Assembly (NCBI GenBank): GCA_902522325.1
Contig: CABYVA010000007.1
Span: forward strand, 1-47,380
Direction of reading: 5' to 3'
Origin: an uncultured Pelagibacteraceae bacterium
GTDB taxonomy: Bacteria; Pseudomonadota; Alphaproteobacteria; Pelagibacterales; Pelagibacteraceae
DNA length: 47,380 nucleotides
A model generated the notes under the pieces. That model was not told the DNA's origin. It did no database searches and was given only the letters and a program-made list of their open reading frames with translations. A program made the translations under genes and the position numbers. How positions within the stretch are numbered: position 1 is the stretch's first letter; the number at the start of each line of letters is the position of its first letter. Of this stretch, positions 9,737 through 17,331 are shown in pieces.

Positions 9737-10504
9737 ATGATCTCAAATTTTATTGAAATTTTTTTACTCTCAATTATTCAAGGTGTCTCAGAATTTTTAC
9801 CTGTGAGTTCTGCAGCTCATTTAATTTTAGTTTCAAATATCTATAAATTCAACAATCAATCATTGCTAATAGATATTAGTCTTCACTTAGGATCTTTGTT
9901 AGCAATACTTTTTTATTTTAAAGAAGATATTTTTAATTATAGAAAAAATAAATCTTTATTTTATAAAATATTAATAGGATCTCTCCCTCTAATAATTATT
10001 GGATATTTATTATACACTTCAAATATAATTGACTACTTTAGAGACATTAAAATTATAGCTTGGGCAACTTTATTTTTTGGAATTTTGCTTTACATAGCAG
10101 ACAAAAATAAATTTTCAAAAAAAATAGATGCAGATTTTAACATAAAGTCAGTTTTAATAATTGGTCTTTTTCAAATTTTAGCATTAATACCTGGAGTAAG
10201 TAGAGCAGGAATTACAATAACTGCTGGACGAATCTTAGGATTTAATAGAACCGACTCAACAAAAATTTCTTTTTATTTAGCAATACCAGCTTTGATAGGT
10301 GCAAGTAGCTTGGGGATAAAAGATCTTTTTAATCAAAGTGTAGATTTTAATATACTAGTTTTAGTTGGAATTTTTTTATCTTTTGTATTTTCATTGTTAA
10401 CAATTAAAATTTTTCTAAAATTTATAAAAAATTTTTCTTTGAATGTTTTTGTTGTATACAGATTATTGTTAGCAATAGTTTTATTTTATATTATATACTT
10501 TTAG
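9737..10504 (+). CDS. uppP: Undecaprenyl-diphosphatase (BacA/UppP family)
   Basis: Integral membrane phosphatase that regenerates undecaprenyl phosphate, the lipid carrier for peptidoglycan and surface glycans. It has 255 residues, slightly short of the usual 265-275, with several hydrophobic helices. The two family signatures are present: SEFLPVSSAAHLI (residues 18-30) and PGVSRAGITITAGRILGF (about 151-170), where the second usually reads PGxSRSG. A conserved Arg and Ser sit in this second loop. TATAAA at 9723-9728 is a possible -10 element only 8 bases before the ATG, suggesting a very short leader. The 3' end overlaps the convergent EamA gene by 14 bases. Confidence 0.95.
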   Translation: MISNFIEIFLLSIIQGVSEFLPVSSAAHLILVSNIYKFNNQSLLIDISLHLGSLLAILFYFKEDIFNYRKNKSLFYKILIGSLPLIIIGYLLYTSNIIDYFRDIKIIAWATLFFGILLYIADKNKFSKKIDADFNIKSVLIIGLFQILALIPGVSRAGITITAGRILGFNRTDSTKISFYLAIPALIGASSLGIKDLFNQSVDFNILVLVGIFLSFVFSLLTIKIFLKFIKNFSLNVFVVYRLLLAIVLFYIIYF

Positions 10505-11387
10505 TTTTTGTTTCGTAAAAAGGAATAATCTGAGAAAATAAAACTCCAAATAAAATTAAAGTACAACCAATTATATTTCCTAGGCCTAAAATTTGAGTTA
10601 AAATTATCCACGCAGATATTGTTGCAAAAACTCCTTCTAATGACATTATAATAGCTGCAGGAGCAGGATTGATATTTCGTTGTCCAAAAAGTTGTAATAC
10701 AAAAGCTACACCTCCAGATAATACTCCTGCATATAATATTTCAAAAGTTTCTAACTTTATATTTTCTAAATTAATTTCCTCAAATAATAATGCTAAAAAT
10801 AATGATAAAGTTGCAACAACTAAATTTTGTAAAAATGCAATTAGAAATGGCATATCAAATTCACTTACCAATCTTCCTATATAAATAATATGCAGTGCCC
10901 AAAATACTGCTCCAATTAATACCAAAGTATCACCAAGTCTAACTGTAGCATTGCCAAAATCAGTTAAAAAATATCCACCTATTACACATGCAAATGCTGA
11001 GGGCCAAATTGCCCAGTGAATTTTTTCTGAAAATAAAAAATAAACAATAATAGGAACGAGCGGTACATAGAAAATTGTAAAAAAAGCAGCATTTGCCACA
11101 TCTGTATAAAGCAAAGAAATTTGTTGAAGTTGTGTGCCAAAAAATAAAGAAAGACCGACAGGTATCATTAATTTAATAAATTTTTTTTCACTGCCTTTAA
11201 CAAATAACTTGATTTTCTTTCTTTCAAAAAAAACGAATGGCATTACAACAATAAATGCTACATAAAATCTTACTGAATTAAAAGTATATGGACCTATAGC
11301 GTCCATTCCCGTATCTTGTGCTATAAAAGTTGTACCCCAGATAAAAGTGCAAATAATTAATGCAATAAAAGATAGTGTTTTTTTCAT
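10491..11387 (-). CDS. EamA-family (DMT superfamily) permease
   Basis: Inner-membrane drug/metabolite transporter-type protein with about ten hydrophobic segments arranged as two EamA repeats of five. The first begins FIALIICTFIWGTTFIAQDTG and the second LVLIGAVFWALHIIYIGRL, each with the conserved W/G pattern. Family members export amino acids or other small metabolites; the substrate is not evident. The frame extends to a TTG at 11390, but the ATG at 11387 is directly next to it and is taken as the start, giving 298 residues. It begins 9 bases after the aceF stop on the same strand, so it may be read as the last gene of the aceE-aceF unit. Confidence 0.88.
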   Translation of the reverse strand: MKKTLSFIALIICTFIWGTTFIAQDTGMDAIGPYTFNSVRFYVAFIVVMPFVFFERKKIKLFVKGSEKKFIKLMIPVGLSLFFGTQLQQISLLYTDVANAAFFTIFYVPLVPIIVYFLFSEKIHWAIWPSAFACVIGGYFLTDFGNATVRLGDTLVLIGAVFWALHIIYIGRLVSEFDMPFLIAFLQNLVVATLSLFLALLFEEINLENIKLETFEILYAGVLSGGVAFVLQLFGQRNINPAPAAIIMSLEGVFATISAWIILTQILGLGNIIGCTLILFGVLFSQIIPFYETKTKSI

Positions 11388-11396
11388 CAAATCAAA

Positions 11397-12305
11397 TTAC
11401 ATGGATAATTTATACGCGAAGTTTGTACCAAGATTTTCTTTTAATTCGTTACAAAATCTTGCTGCTTCTGCGCCATCAATAATTCGATGATCATATGACA
11501 AAGATATGGGAAGAACCTTTCTATTTACAAATTTGTTATCAATAAAAACTTGTTTATTATAGCTTCTTCCTACACCTAAAATCGCAACTTCTGGATAATT
11601 AATTATAGGTGTAAAAAAAGAACCACCTATACCTCCTAAGCTAGTAATTGTAATTGAGCCCCCATAAAATTCTTTCTTATCTATTTTAAGTTTTTTACAT
11701 TTTTCACTTATATCTTTTAATTCTTCGCTAATTTTATCAATTTTTTTTTTATTAACATTTCGTATTTTAGGAACCATAAGTCCGTGTTGTGTATCCACTG
11801 CAATACCTATATGAAAATATTTTTTATAGGTTATTTTGCCACTTTCGATATCATCAATAGAAGAATTGAAGCTAGGAAATTTTTTTAAAGCCTCCACTAG
11901 TGCTTTAATAATAAATACGAGTGGAGTAATTTTTTTTTTTTCACCAGTAAAATTATCAATTAGTGAAATTCTAAAATCTTCCATTTCTGTTATATCTGCT
12001 TCGTCATGATGAGTAACATGTGGGATAGTTGTCCATGAATTAGTAAGGTGTGATGATGCAATTTTTTTAATTCTTGGCATTTCTTTAATTTCAATTTCAC
12101 CAAATTCTGAATGCTCAAATTCATTTTTTATTTTTTCTTTAAAACTTCCTACTCCTGAGTCTAATTTCTTATTAATATGTTTTTTTACATCATCTTCAGT
12201 TACTCTACCTTTTCTTTCCGACCCCTGTATTTCTGCAACATTTGTTCCTAATTCTCTTGCAAACTTTCTTACTTTTGGTGTTGCTAATATTTTTTCTTCT
12301 GGCAT
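11397..12305 (-). CDS. aceF: Pyruvate dehydrogenase E2 (dihydrolipoamide acetyltransferase) lacking a lipoyl domain
   Basis: Transfers the acetyl group from lipoamide to CoA in the pyruvate dehydrogenase core. The protein has only 302 residues, against 400-630 in most E2s. It opens directly into the peripheral-subunit-binding domain (ATPKVRKFARELG to TEDDVKKHI, residues 8-45), passes a short linker, and continues as the catalytic domain with SITITSLGGIGG and the active-site DHRIIDG (His273). No lipoyl domain with its DK motif precedes these. The missing domain is found at the N-terminus of the neighbouring E1 gene, which ends one base upstream. Loss by frameshift is not apparent, because the ATG immediately follows the E1 stop. 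Confidence 0.95.
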   Translation of the reverse strand: MPEEKILATPKVRKFARELGTNVAEIQGSERKGRVTEDDVKKHINKKLDSGVGSFKEKIKNEFEHSEFGEIEIKEMPRIKKIASSHLTNSWTTIPHVTHHDEADITEMEDFRISLIDNFTGEKKKITPLVFIIKALVEALKKFPSFNSSIDDIESGKITYKKYFHIGIAVDTQHGLMVPKIRNVNKKKIDKISEELKDISEKCKKLKIDKKEFYGGSITITSLGGIGGSFFTPIINYPEVAILGVGRSYNKQVFIDNKFVNRKVLPISLSYDHRIIDGAEAARFCNELKENLGTNFAYKLSM

Positions 12306-12306
12306 T

Positions 12307-15300
12307 TTATAATTTTGTTGGAATTGGTTTCTCTGGGTTTATTTTGTATTTTTTCATTGCCTCTAAAGCTAGCTTTGAAGATATTAATTGTTCTTTTGCT
12401 AAAACACTTAGAGAATATGTAACAATATGTTCCTTATCTACTTCAAAAAATTTCCTTAAATTTTTTCTTGTATCGCTTCTTCCGTATCCATCAGTTCCGA
12501 AGGAATAAAAACTTTTTGATGTGAAAGGTTGTATTTGATCCGAATTCATTCGCATATAATCCGATGCTGCAACAACTGGTCCATCAGTTGATGTTAGGCA
12601 TTTTTCTACATATGTTTTTTTTGGTTTTTTATCTGGATTGAGTAGATTGTATCTTTCAATCTCTAATGCTTCTTTTCTTAGTTCATTAAAACTTGTAACA
12701 CTCCAAACATTACTGTCTATTTCATAATCTTTTTCAAGAATTTCTGCTGCAGCGATCATTTCTCTTAAAATTGCTCCCGAACCAAGTAACTGAATTTTTG
12801 TTTTTTTAAATTTTTTATGTTCTTTAAATAAATACATTCCTTTTAATATTCCTTCTTCAACAGTTTTGTCATTTGGCATTGCCGGATGTGTATAATTTTC
12901 ATTCATTGTAGTTATATAATAAAAAATATTCTCCTGTTTTTCATACATTCTTCTTAAACCCTCACGGAATATTGTTGCTAGTTCATATGAAAATGTGGGA
13001 TCATATGATTTACAATTTGGAATAACTGAAGACATTATGTGACTATGCCCATCATTATGTTGTAATCCCTCTCCTGGTAAAGTTGTTCTTCCTGCTGTTG
13101 CGCCAATTAAAAAGCCTCTAGTTTGATTATCACCAGCTGCCCAAGCTAAATCGCCAACCCTTTGAAATCCAAACATCGAATAAAATAAATAAATTGGAAT
13201 CATTGAAATGTCATGATTTGAATACGAAGTACCTGCAGCGATCCAAGATGACATAGCGCCAGCTTCTGTTAACCCTTCTTCTAAAACTTGTCCTTTCACA
13301 TCTTCTCTATAAAAACTTAGTTGCTCTGAATCCACTGGTTCATATTTTTGACCTTCATGAGCATAGATACCAATTTTTTGAAAAAAACCTTCCATACCAA
13401 AAGTTCTTGCCTCATCAGGAATAATTGGAACTAAACGTGATGCTACATTTTTATCTCGCAGTAAACTCGTTAACATTCTCACTAAAACCATTGTTGTAGA
13501 CATTTCTTTTTTTCCTGTAGATTCTTTCATAGCGCTAAAAATATCTGACGGTGGAGTTTTAATAGCTTTTGCGAAAGAAGATCTTTCAGGTAAATTTCCA
13601 CCTAGTCTTAACCTACATTCCTTTAAATATTTTATTTCCGGAGAGTTCTCAGAAGGTCTATAATATTCAACATTTTTTACTTGTTTGTCAGTTAAAGGCA
13701 CGTCAAATCTATCTCTAAAATATAATAAATCTTCATCACCTAATTTTTTTTGTTGATGGGTAGTATTAATACTTTCTCCTGATTTTCCCATCCCATATCC
13801 TTTAATTGTTTTTGCTAAAATAACTGTTGGAGTTCCCTTATTTTTCATAGCATTATGGTAAGCTGCATAAACTTTGTGGGGATCGTGTCCACCTCTGTTT
13901 AATTTCCAAATATCCTTATCTGTCATTTGAGAAACTAAATCTAACAATTCTGGATATTTGCCAAAAAACTTTTCTCTCACATAGGCTCCACTTTTGGCTT
14001 TAAAAGCTTGGTATTCTCCATCAACAGCTTCTCCCATTCTTTTTATCAAAAGACCTGTTTTATCTTTAGCCAATAATTGATCCCAGTATGATCCCCAAAT
14101 AACTTTTAATACATTCCAGCCTGCTCCTCTAAATATTCCCTCTAATTCTTGAATGATTTTTCCATTTCCTCTTACAGGGCCATCTAATCTTTGAAGATTG
14201 CAATTAACTACGAAAATTAAATTATCTAAATTCTCTCTAGCTGCCAAGCCAATTGCTCCTAATGACTCTGGTTCGTCAGCTTCTCCATCTCCTAAGAAAC
14301 ACCAAATTTTTCTTCCTTCATCTTTTAAAAGACCTCTATTAATTAAATATTTATTAAATCTTGCCTGATAAATTGACATTATTGGGCCAAGTCCCATTGA
14401 AACAGTTGGAAACTGCCAAAACTTTGGCATTAGCCAAGGATGAGGATAAGAAGAAAGTCCTCCAGGATCAACTTCTTGTCTAAATTTATCTAGTTCTTTT
14501 GAAGTAATTCTTCCCTCGAGAAATGCTCTGGCATACATTCCAGGAGCACTATGTCCTTGAAAATAAATTAAATCTCCACCAAATTTATTATTTTTGGCCC
14601 TCCAAAAATGATTCATCCCAACATCATAAAGAGTAGCTGCTGATGCAAATGTTCCTATATGACCACCAAGTTCTGGATTCTTTTTGTTTGCTCTGACTAC
14701 CATTGCTGCAGCATTCCATCTGATTAATGATCTTATTCGTCTCTCAAGATTTTGATCTCCAGGAGATTTTTGTTCTTCTTCGGGAGGTATTGAATTTATA
14801 TATGGTGTATTTCTTGATAAAACTAAATCTGAACCTTCTTTGTAAGAATGCTCAATTAATTGTTTTATTAAAAATTGAGCTCTATTTTTTCCATCGTTTT
14901 GCAGAACTGCTGAAAGTGACTCTAACCATTCTTTTGTTTCGATAGGATCAATATCTCCATCTTTAGTAATTTGGATTTTGCTAATTTCATTATTAATTTT
15001 TTTGTCTTTTTTCTCAACTACTTCTTTTTTAAGTATTAAAGTTTTTTCTGCTTCATTAATAATTTTTTCTGTATCTGGTGGTAATTTTTCTTCAATAATT
15101 TTTTTTGGTTGCTCTTTTGGCTGAATTTGGTTTGTTAAAGTCAACAATAGATGACCTTTAGAAACTTTATCTCCAACTTTAACGTTTACACTTTCAACTG
15201 TACCTTCATGAGTAGCTGGAACTTCAACACTAGATTTGTCGCTTTCTAAAGTAACAACAGAATCATTTTTCTTTATTTTATCTGCAACCTTTACTAGAAC

Positions 15301-15360
15301 TTCTATAACTTCTACTTTTTCAAAATCTCCTATATCAGGAACTAGTAATTCTTGTTTCAT
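12307..15360 (-). CDS. aceE: Pyruvate dehydrogenase E1, homodimeric type, with N-terminal lipoyl domain
   Basis: Thiamine-diphosphate enzyme that decarboxylates pyruvate and acetylates a lipoyl arm. Its 1017 residues exceed the roughly 890 of E. coli AceE by one extra domain. Residues 1-78 form a lipoyl domain starting MKQELLVPDIGDF with the lipoylation lysine in LESDKSSVEVPA (Lys42). A charged, Lys/Glu/Pro-rich linker covers about 80-130. The E1 homology begins at DIDPIETKEWLESL. The thiamine-diphosphate motif GDGEADEP to NCN is near 355-385, and SYPHPWLMPKFWQFPTVSMGLGP, GHDPHKVYAAY and DEARTFGMEGFF match AceE. It is followed by the lipoyl-less aceF after one base. No E3 (lpd) gene is in the window. 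Confidence 0.96.
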   Translation of the reverse strand: MKQELLVPDIGDFEKVEVIEVLVKVADKIKKNDSVVTLESDKSSVEVPATHEGTVESVNVKVGDKVSKGHLLLTLTNQIQPKEQPKKIIEEKLPPDTEKIINEAEKTLILKKEVVEKKDKKINNEISKIQITKDGDIDPIETKEWLESLSAVLQNDGKNRAQFLIKQLIEHSYKEGSDLVLSRNTPYINSIPPEEEQKSPGDQNLERRIRSLIRWNAAAMVVRANKKNPELGGHIGTFASAATLYDVGMNHFWRAKNNKFGGDLIYFQGHSAPGMYARAFLEGRITSKELDKFRQEVDPGGLSSYPHPWLMPKFWQFPTVSMGLGPIMSIYQARFNKYLINRGLLKDEGRKIWCFLGDGEADEPESLGAIGLAARENLDNLIFVVNCNLQRLDGPVRGNGKIIQELEGIFRGAGWNVLKVIWGSYWDQLLAKDKTGLLIKRMGEAVDGEYQAFKAKSGAYVREKFFGKYPELLDLVSQMTDKDIWKLNRGGHDPHKVYAAYHNAMKNKGTPTVILAKTIKGYGMGKSGESINTTHQQKKLGDEDLLYFRDRFDVPLTDKQVKNVEYYRPSENSPEIKYLKECRLRLGGNLPERSSFAKAIKTPPSDIFSAMKESTGKKEMSTTMVLVRMLTSLLRDKNVASRLVPIIPDEARTFGMEGFFQKIGIYAHEGQKYEPVDSEQLSFYREDVKGQVLEEGLTEAGAMSSWIAAGTSYSNHDISMIPIYLFYSMFGFQRVGDLAWAAGDNQTRGFLIGATAGRTTLPGEGLQHNDGHSHIMSSVIPNCKSYDPTFSYELATIFREGLRRMYEKQENIFYYITTMNENYTHPAMPNDKTVEEGILKGMYLFKEHKKFKKTKIQLLGSGAILREMIAAAEILEKDYEIDSNVWSVTSFNELRKEALEIERYNLLNPDKKPKKTYVEKCLTSTDGPVVAASDYMRMNSDQIQPFTSKSFYSFGTDGYGRSDTRKNLRKFFEVDKEHIVTYSLSVLAKEQLISSKLALEAMKKYKINPEKPIPTKL

Positions 15361-15428
15361 TAAATTCTAACTATACACATAAATATAATACAATAGGATA
15401 TATTTCTAACATATTTGAAGCCTTTTTT

Positions 15429-15446
15429 GGACAAGCTTTAATGTCC
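15429..15446. promoter_or_regulatory. Short inverted repeat upstream of aceE
   Basis: GGACA (15429-15433) and TGTCC (15442-15446) flank an 8-base AT-rich spacer, about 70 bases before the aceE start on the minus strand. There is no T-run on either side, so it is not a terminator. It could be an operator for aceE or chance; weak evidence. Confidence 0.2.
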
Positions 15447-15456
15447 ATAATCGAAA

Positions 15457-15573
15457 ATGATTAAAAGTATAGTAAAAAAAATATTAAATATCAGAAGTAA
15501 AGATGAACTGGATGCTAGATTCTGGATTCAAAAATTATTATTAAAAAGAAATTTAAACTCTTTGAAATACTAA
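15457..15573 (+). CDS. Possible 38-residue basic protein
   Basis: This small frame fills most of the gap between divergently placed aceE and the thiolase stop: MIKSIVKKILNIRSK, then an acidic patch DELDARFWIQ and a basic tail LLLKRNLNSLKY. It could form an amphipathic helix. I do not recognise a family. For it: the mix of residues, including Trp and an Asp/Glu/Arg cluster, is richer than random AT-rich frames usually give, and its stop interlocks with the thiolase stop. Against it: it is short, no ribosome site precedes the ATG, and it overlaps nothing conserved. It may also be only part of the aceE upstream region. Confidence 0.35.
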   Translation: MIKSIVKKILNIRSKDELDARFWIQKLLLKRNLNSLKY

Positions 15574-16676
15574 TCAACTTCTATACACATTGCTATTCCC
15601 ATTCCTCCTCCAATACATAGCGTTGCAAGTCCTTTTTTTGCATTTTGTTTTATCATTTCATGAATTAGTGTAACTAATATTCTTGTTCCAGAAGCTCCAA
15701 TTGGGTGACCTAATGCAATAGCCCCTCCATTTACATTAATTTTTTCAATTGGAATTTTTAATTCTTTAATTACGGCTAAGCTTTGAGCAGCAAATGCTTC
15801 GTTCGATTCCACTAAATCTAAATCTTTTATTGTCCACCCAGCTTTCTGTAAAGCTTTTTTTGATGCTGGTATAGGTCCAGATCCCATTAGAGCTGGGTCG
15901 ACACCACAAGTTGCCCAAGAAATAATTTTTGCTAAAGGTTTTAATTCTTGTTTATCGGACTCATTTCTCGTCATTAGAAGGACTGCTGCCGCTCCATCAT
16001 TAATTCCTGATGAATTTCCAGCTGTTACAGTTCCGTTTTTTTTAAAGGCAGGCTTAAGCTCAGATAAATTCTCAATTGTTACATTAGATCTAGGATGTTC
16101 ATCTGGAAAATTAGATATTATTTCTTCTTTAAATTTTTTATTTTTTATAGCTTGCTGTACTTTATTTTGAGATTCAAATGCAAAACGATCTTGATCTTTT
16201 CTACTAATATTCCATTTTTCAGCAACATTTTCTGCTGTAATTCCCATATGATAATTGTTGTAAGCATCGATCAAACCATCTTTTAACATTGCTTCTTCTG
16301 TAGAATTTGACATGCTTTCTTGTCCACCAGCTATAATTATCTTTGCGTCATTTACTAATATTGATTGATAAGCAGCAGCTACAGATCTTAATCCTGATCC
16401 ACAAACTTGGTTTATAACATAGGCTGTCTTATCATTTGGTATATTTGCACCCATAGCAGACTGTCTTGCAGGGTTTTGGCCTGTTAGACCAGTTAAAACT
16501 TGTCCCATTATAACTTCATCAATTTTTTTTGGATCCAAATTTGTTCTATTTAAAGTTTCTTTAATTACTGATGCACCTAATTCATGACTTTTATACTTTG
16601 AACAAATACCATTTAATTTTCCAATGGATGTTCTTAAAGCAGAAACAAAAACTATATCTTTTAAATTTTTAGGCAT
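15570..16676 (-). CDS. atoB: Acetyl-CoA C-acetyltransferase (thiolase), shortened
   Basis: Condenses two acetyl-CoA to acetoacetyl-CoA or runs the reverse cleavage. All catalytic elements are visible: the acyl-accepting Cys in NQVCGSGLRSVAA, EAFAAQ near 300, the His of GGAIALGHPIGASG, and the second Cys in ATLCIGGGMGIA. At 368 residues it is some 25 shorter than E. coli AtoB. The loss falls in two places in the loop domain: after GGQESMS (about 18 residues missing before LKDGLIDAYNNYHMG) and after FKEEI (about 11 missing before LKPAFKKNGTVTAGN). The frame is unbroken, so these are true deletions. Acetoacetyl-CoA synthetase at 22038-23993 may supply its substrate. Confidence 0.93.
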   Translation of the reverse strand: MPKNLKDIVFVSALRTSIGKLNGICSKYKSHELGASVIKETLNRTNLDPKKIDEVIMGQVLTGLTGQNPARQSAMGANIPNDKTAYVINQVCGSGLRSVAAAYQSILVNDAKIIIAGGQESMSNSTEEAMLKDGLIDAYNNYHMGITAENVAEKWNISRKDQDRFAFESQNKVQQAIKNKKFKEEIISNFPDEHPRSNVTIENLSELKPAFKKNGTVTAGNSSGINDGAAAVLLMTRNESDKQELKPLAKIISWATCGVDPALMGSGPIPASKKALQKAGWTIKDLDLVESNEAFAAQSLAVIKELKIPIEKINVNGGAIALGHPIGASGTRILVTLIHEMIKQNAKKGLATLCIGGGMGIAMCIEVD

Positions 16677-16747
16677 ATAAGTACAATAATTGTTTAAATG
16701 TTAAATTACATTAAAAAATGAATATGTTAAATTACTATTTAAAAATT

Positions 16748-16824
16748 GCGCCTGTAGCTCAATTGGATAGAGCGCTTGGCTACGGACCAGGAGGTTCTGG
16801 GTTCGACTCCTAGCAGGCGCGCCA
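16748..16824 (+). tRNA. tRNA-Arg (anticodon ACG)
   Basis: Complete cloverleaf: acceptor GCGCCTG pairs with CAGGCGC over 7 bp, D arm GCTC/GAGC, anticodon stem CTTGG/CCAGG around loop CTACGGA (anticodon ACG, read as inosine-CG), T arm CTGGG/CCTAG with TTCGACT, discriminator G, and an encoded CCA at 16822-16824. It reads CGU/CGC/CGA codons. It lies 15 bases ahead of a possible small membrane-peptide frame and the thioesterase on the same strand, so these may share a transcript. Confidence 0.97.
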
Positions 16825-16839
16825 AAATATGAGAAAAAC

Positions 16840-16923
16840 ATGAAAATATCTTTACAAAAATCAGTTATATATTTTTTTTCTGCAGTTATAATTGTTTTGT
16901 TATTAATAACATTAATAATTTGA
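16840..16923 (+). CDS. Possible 27-residue single-span membrane peptide
   Basis: This frame starts 15 bases after the tRNA-Arg CCA end and ends with TGA directly abutting the ATG of the thioesterase, with no bases between. The peptide is MKISLQKSVIYFF followed by an uninterrupted hydrophobic stretch to its end, with two Lys at the N side, as expected for a small inner-membrane peptide. Perfect tandem spacing suggests translational coupling. AT-rich DNA codes for Ile/Leu/Phe-rich frames by chance, and no ribosome site is visible, so this is only a candidate. Confidence 0.3.
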   Translation: MKISLQKSVIYFFSAVIIVLLLITLII

Positions 16924-17331
16924 ATGAGTAAAAAATTCCAACAAATCAGTCTAAAATCTGGTTTTATGAAACATAATGGGGGTTTATTTTTTCGTAAAAT
17001 ATCAAAAACAAAATTTGAATTTAAAACCATAATAAAAAAAAATCATCTTAATAGAGCAGGAATTACACATGGTGGATACATCGCCTCAATTATAGATGCT
17101 GGTGGAGGAACTGCGGCCCATAGAGTCTCGGAAGGTAAAGTATGTGTAACAATTTCATTAGATATAAAATTTATTGATGGAACAAGACTAGGAGATGAAA
17201 TTGTTGGAATTGTTAACATACAAAAATTAACAAGATCTCTAGTTTTTTTAGACTGTAAACTAAAATGTAAAAAAAGAATTATTGCTTTAGCTTCTGGTAT
17301 TTGGAAAAGAACTAATAAAGTACTTATTTAA
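16924..17331 (+). CDS. Hotdog-fold thioesterase (PaaI/YbgC-like)
   Basis: Acyl-CoA thioesterase-type protein of 135 residues. The PaaI-group signature is clear: NRAGITHGGYIASIIDAGGGTAAHR, where HGG and the following Asp shape the active site, then VTISLDIKFIDGTRLGDEI and a strand pair ending ALASGIWKR. The usual substrates are aromatic or medium-chain acyl-CoAs, but the specificity cannot be told here. It is cytoplasmic and has no signal sequence. Upstream on the same strand lies tRNA-Arg; the 3' end overlaps the TRAP permease stop by four bases in convergent orientation. Confidence 0.88.
   Translation: MSKKFQQISLKSGFMKHNGGLFFRKISKTKFEFKTIIKKNHLNRAGITHGGYIASIIDAGGGTAAHRVSEGKVCVTISLDIKFIDGTRLGDEIVGIVNIQKLTRSLVFLDCKLKCKKRIIALASGIWKRTNKVLI

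Noticed and set aside
11397-12310. aceF as a truncated pseudogene
   Set aside because: The subunit-binding and catalytic domains are intact and the missing lipoyl domain is found on the neighbouring E1, so this is rearrangement, not decay.
16290-16330. Frameshift or sequencing error explaining the short thiolase
   Set aside because: The frame is continuous and residues on both sides align without shift; a real deletion is simpler.
16701-17030. 109-residue minus-strand frame across tRNA-Arg
   Set aside because: It contains the familiar false peptide that results from translating a tRNA gene (SRTQNLLVRSQALYPIE) and overlaps the thioesterase start.
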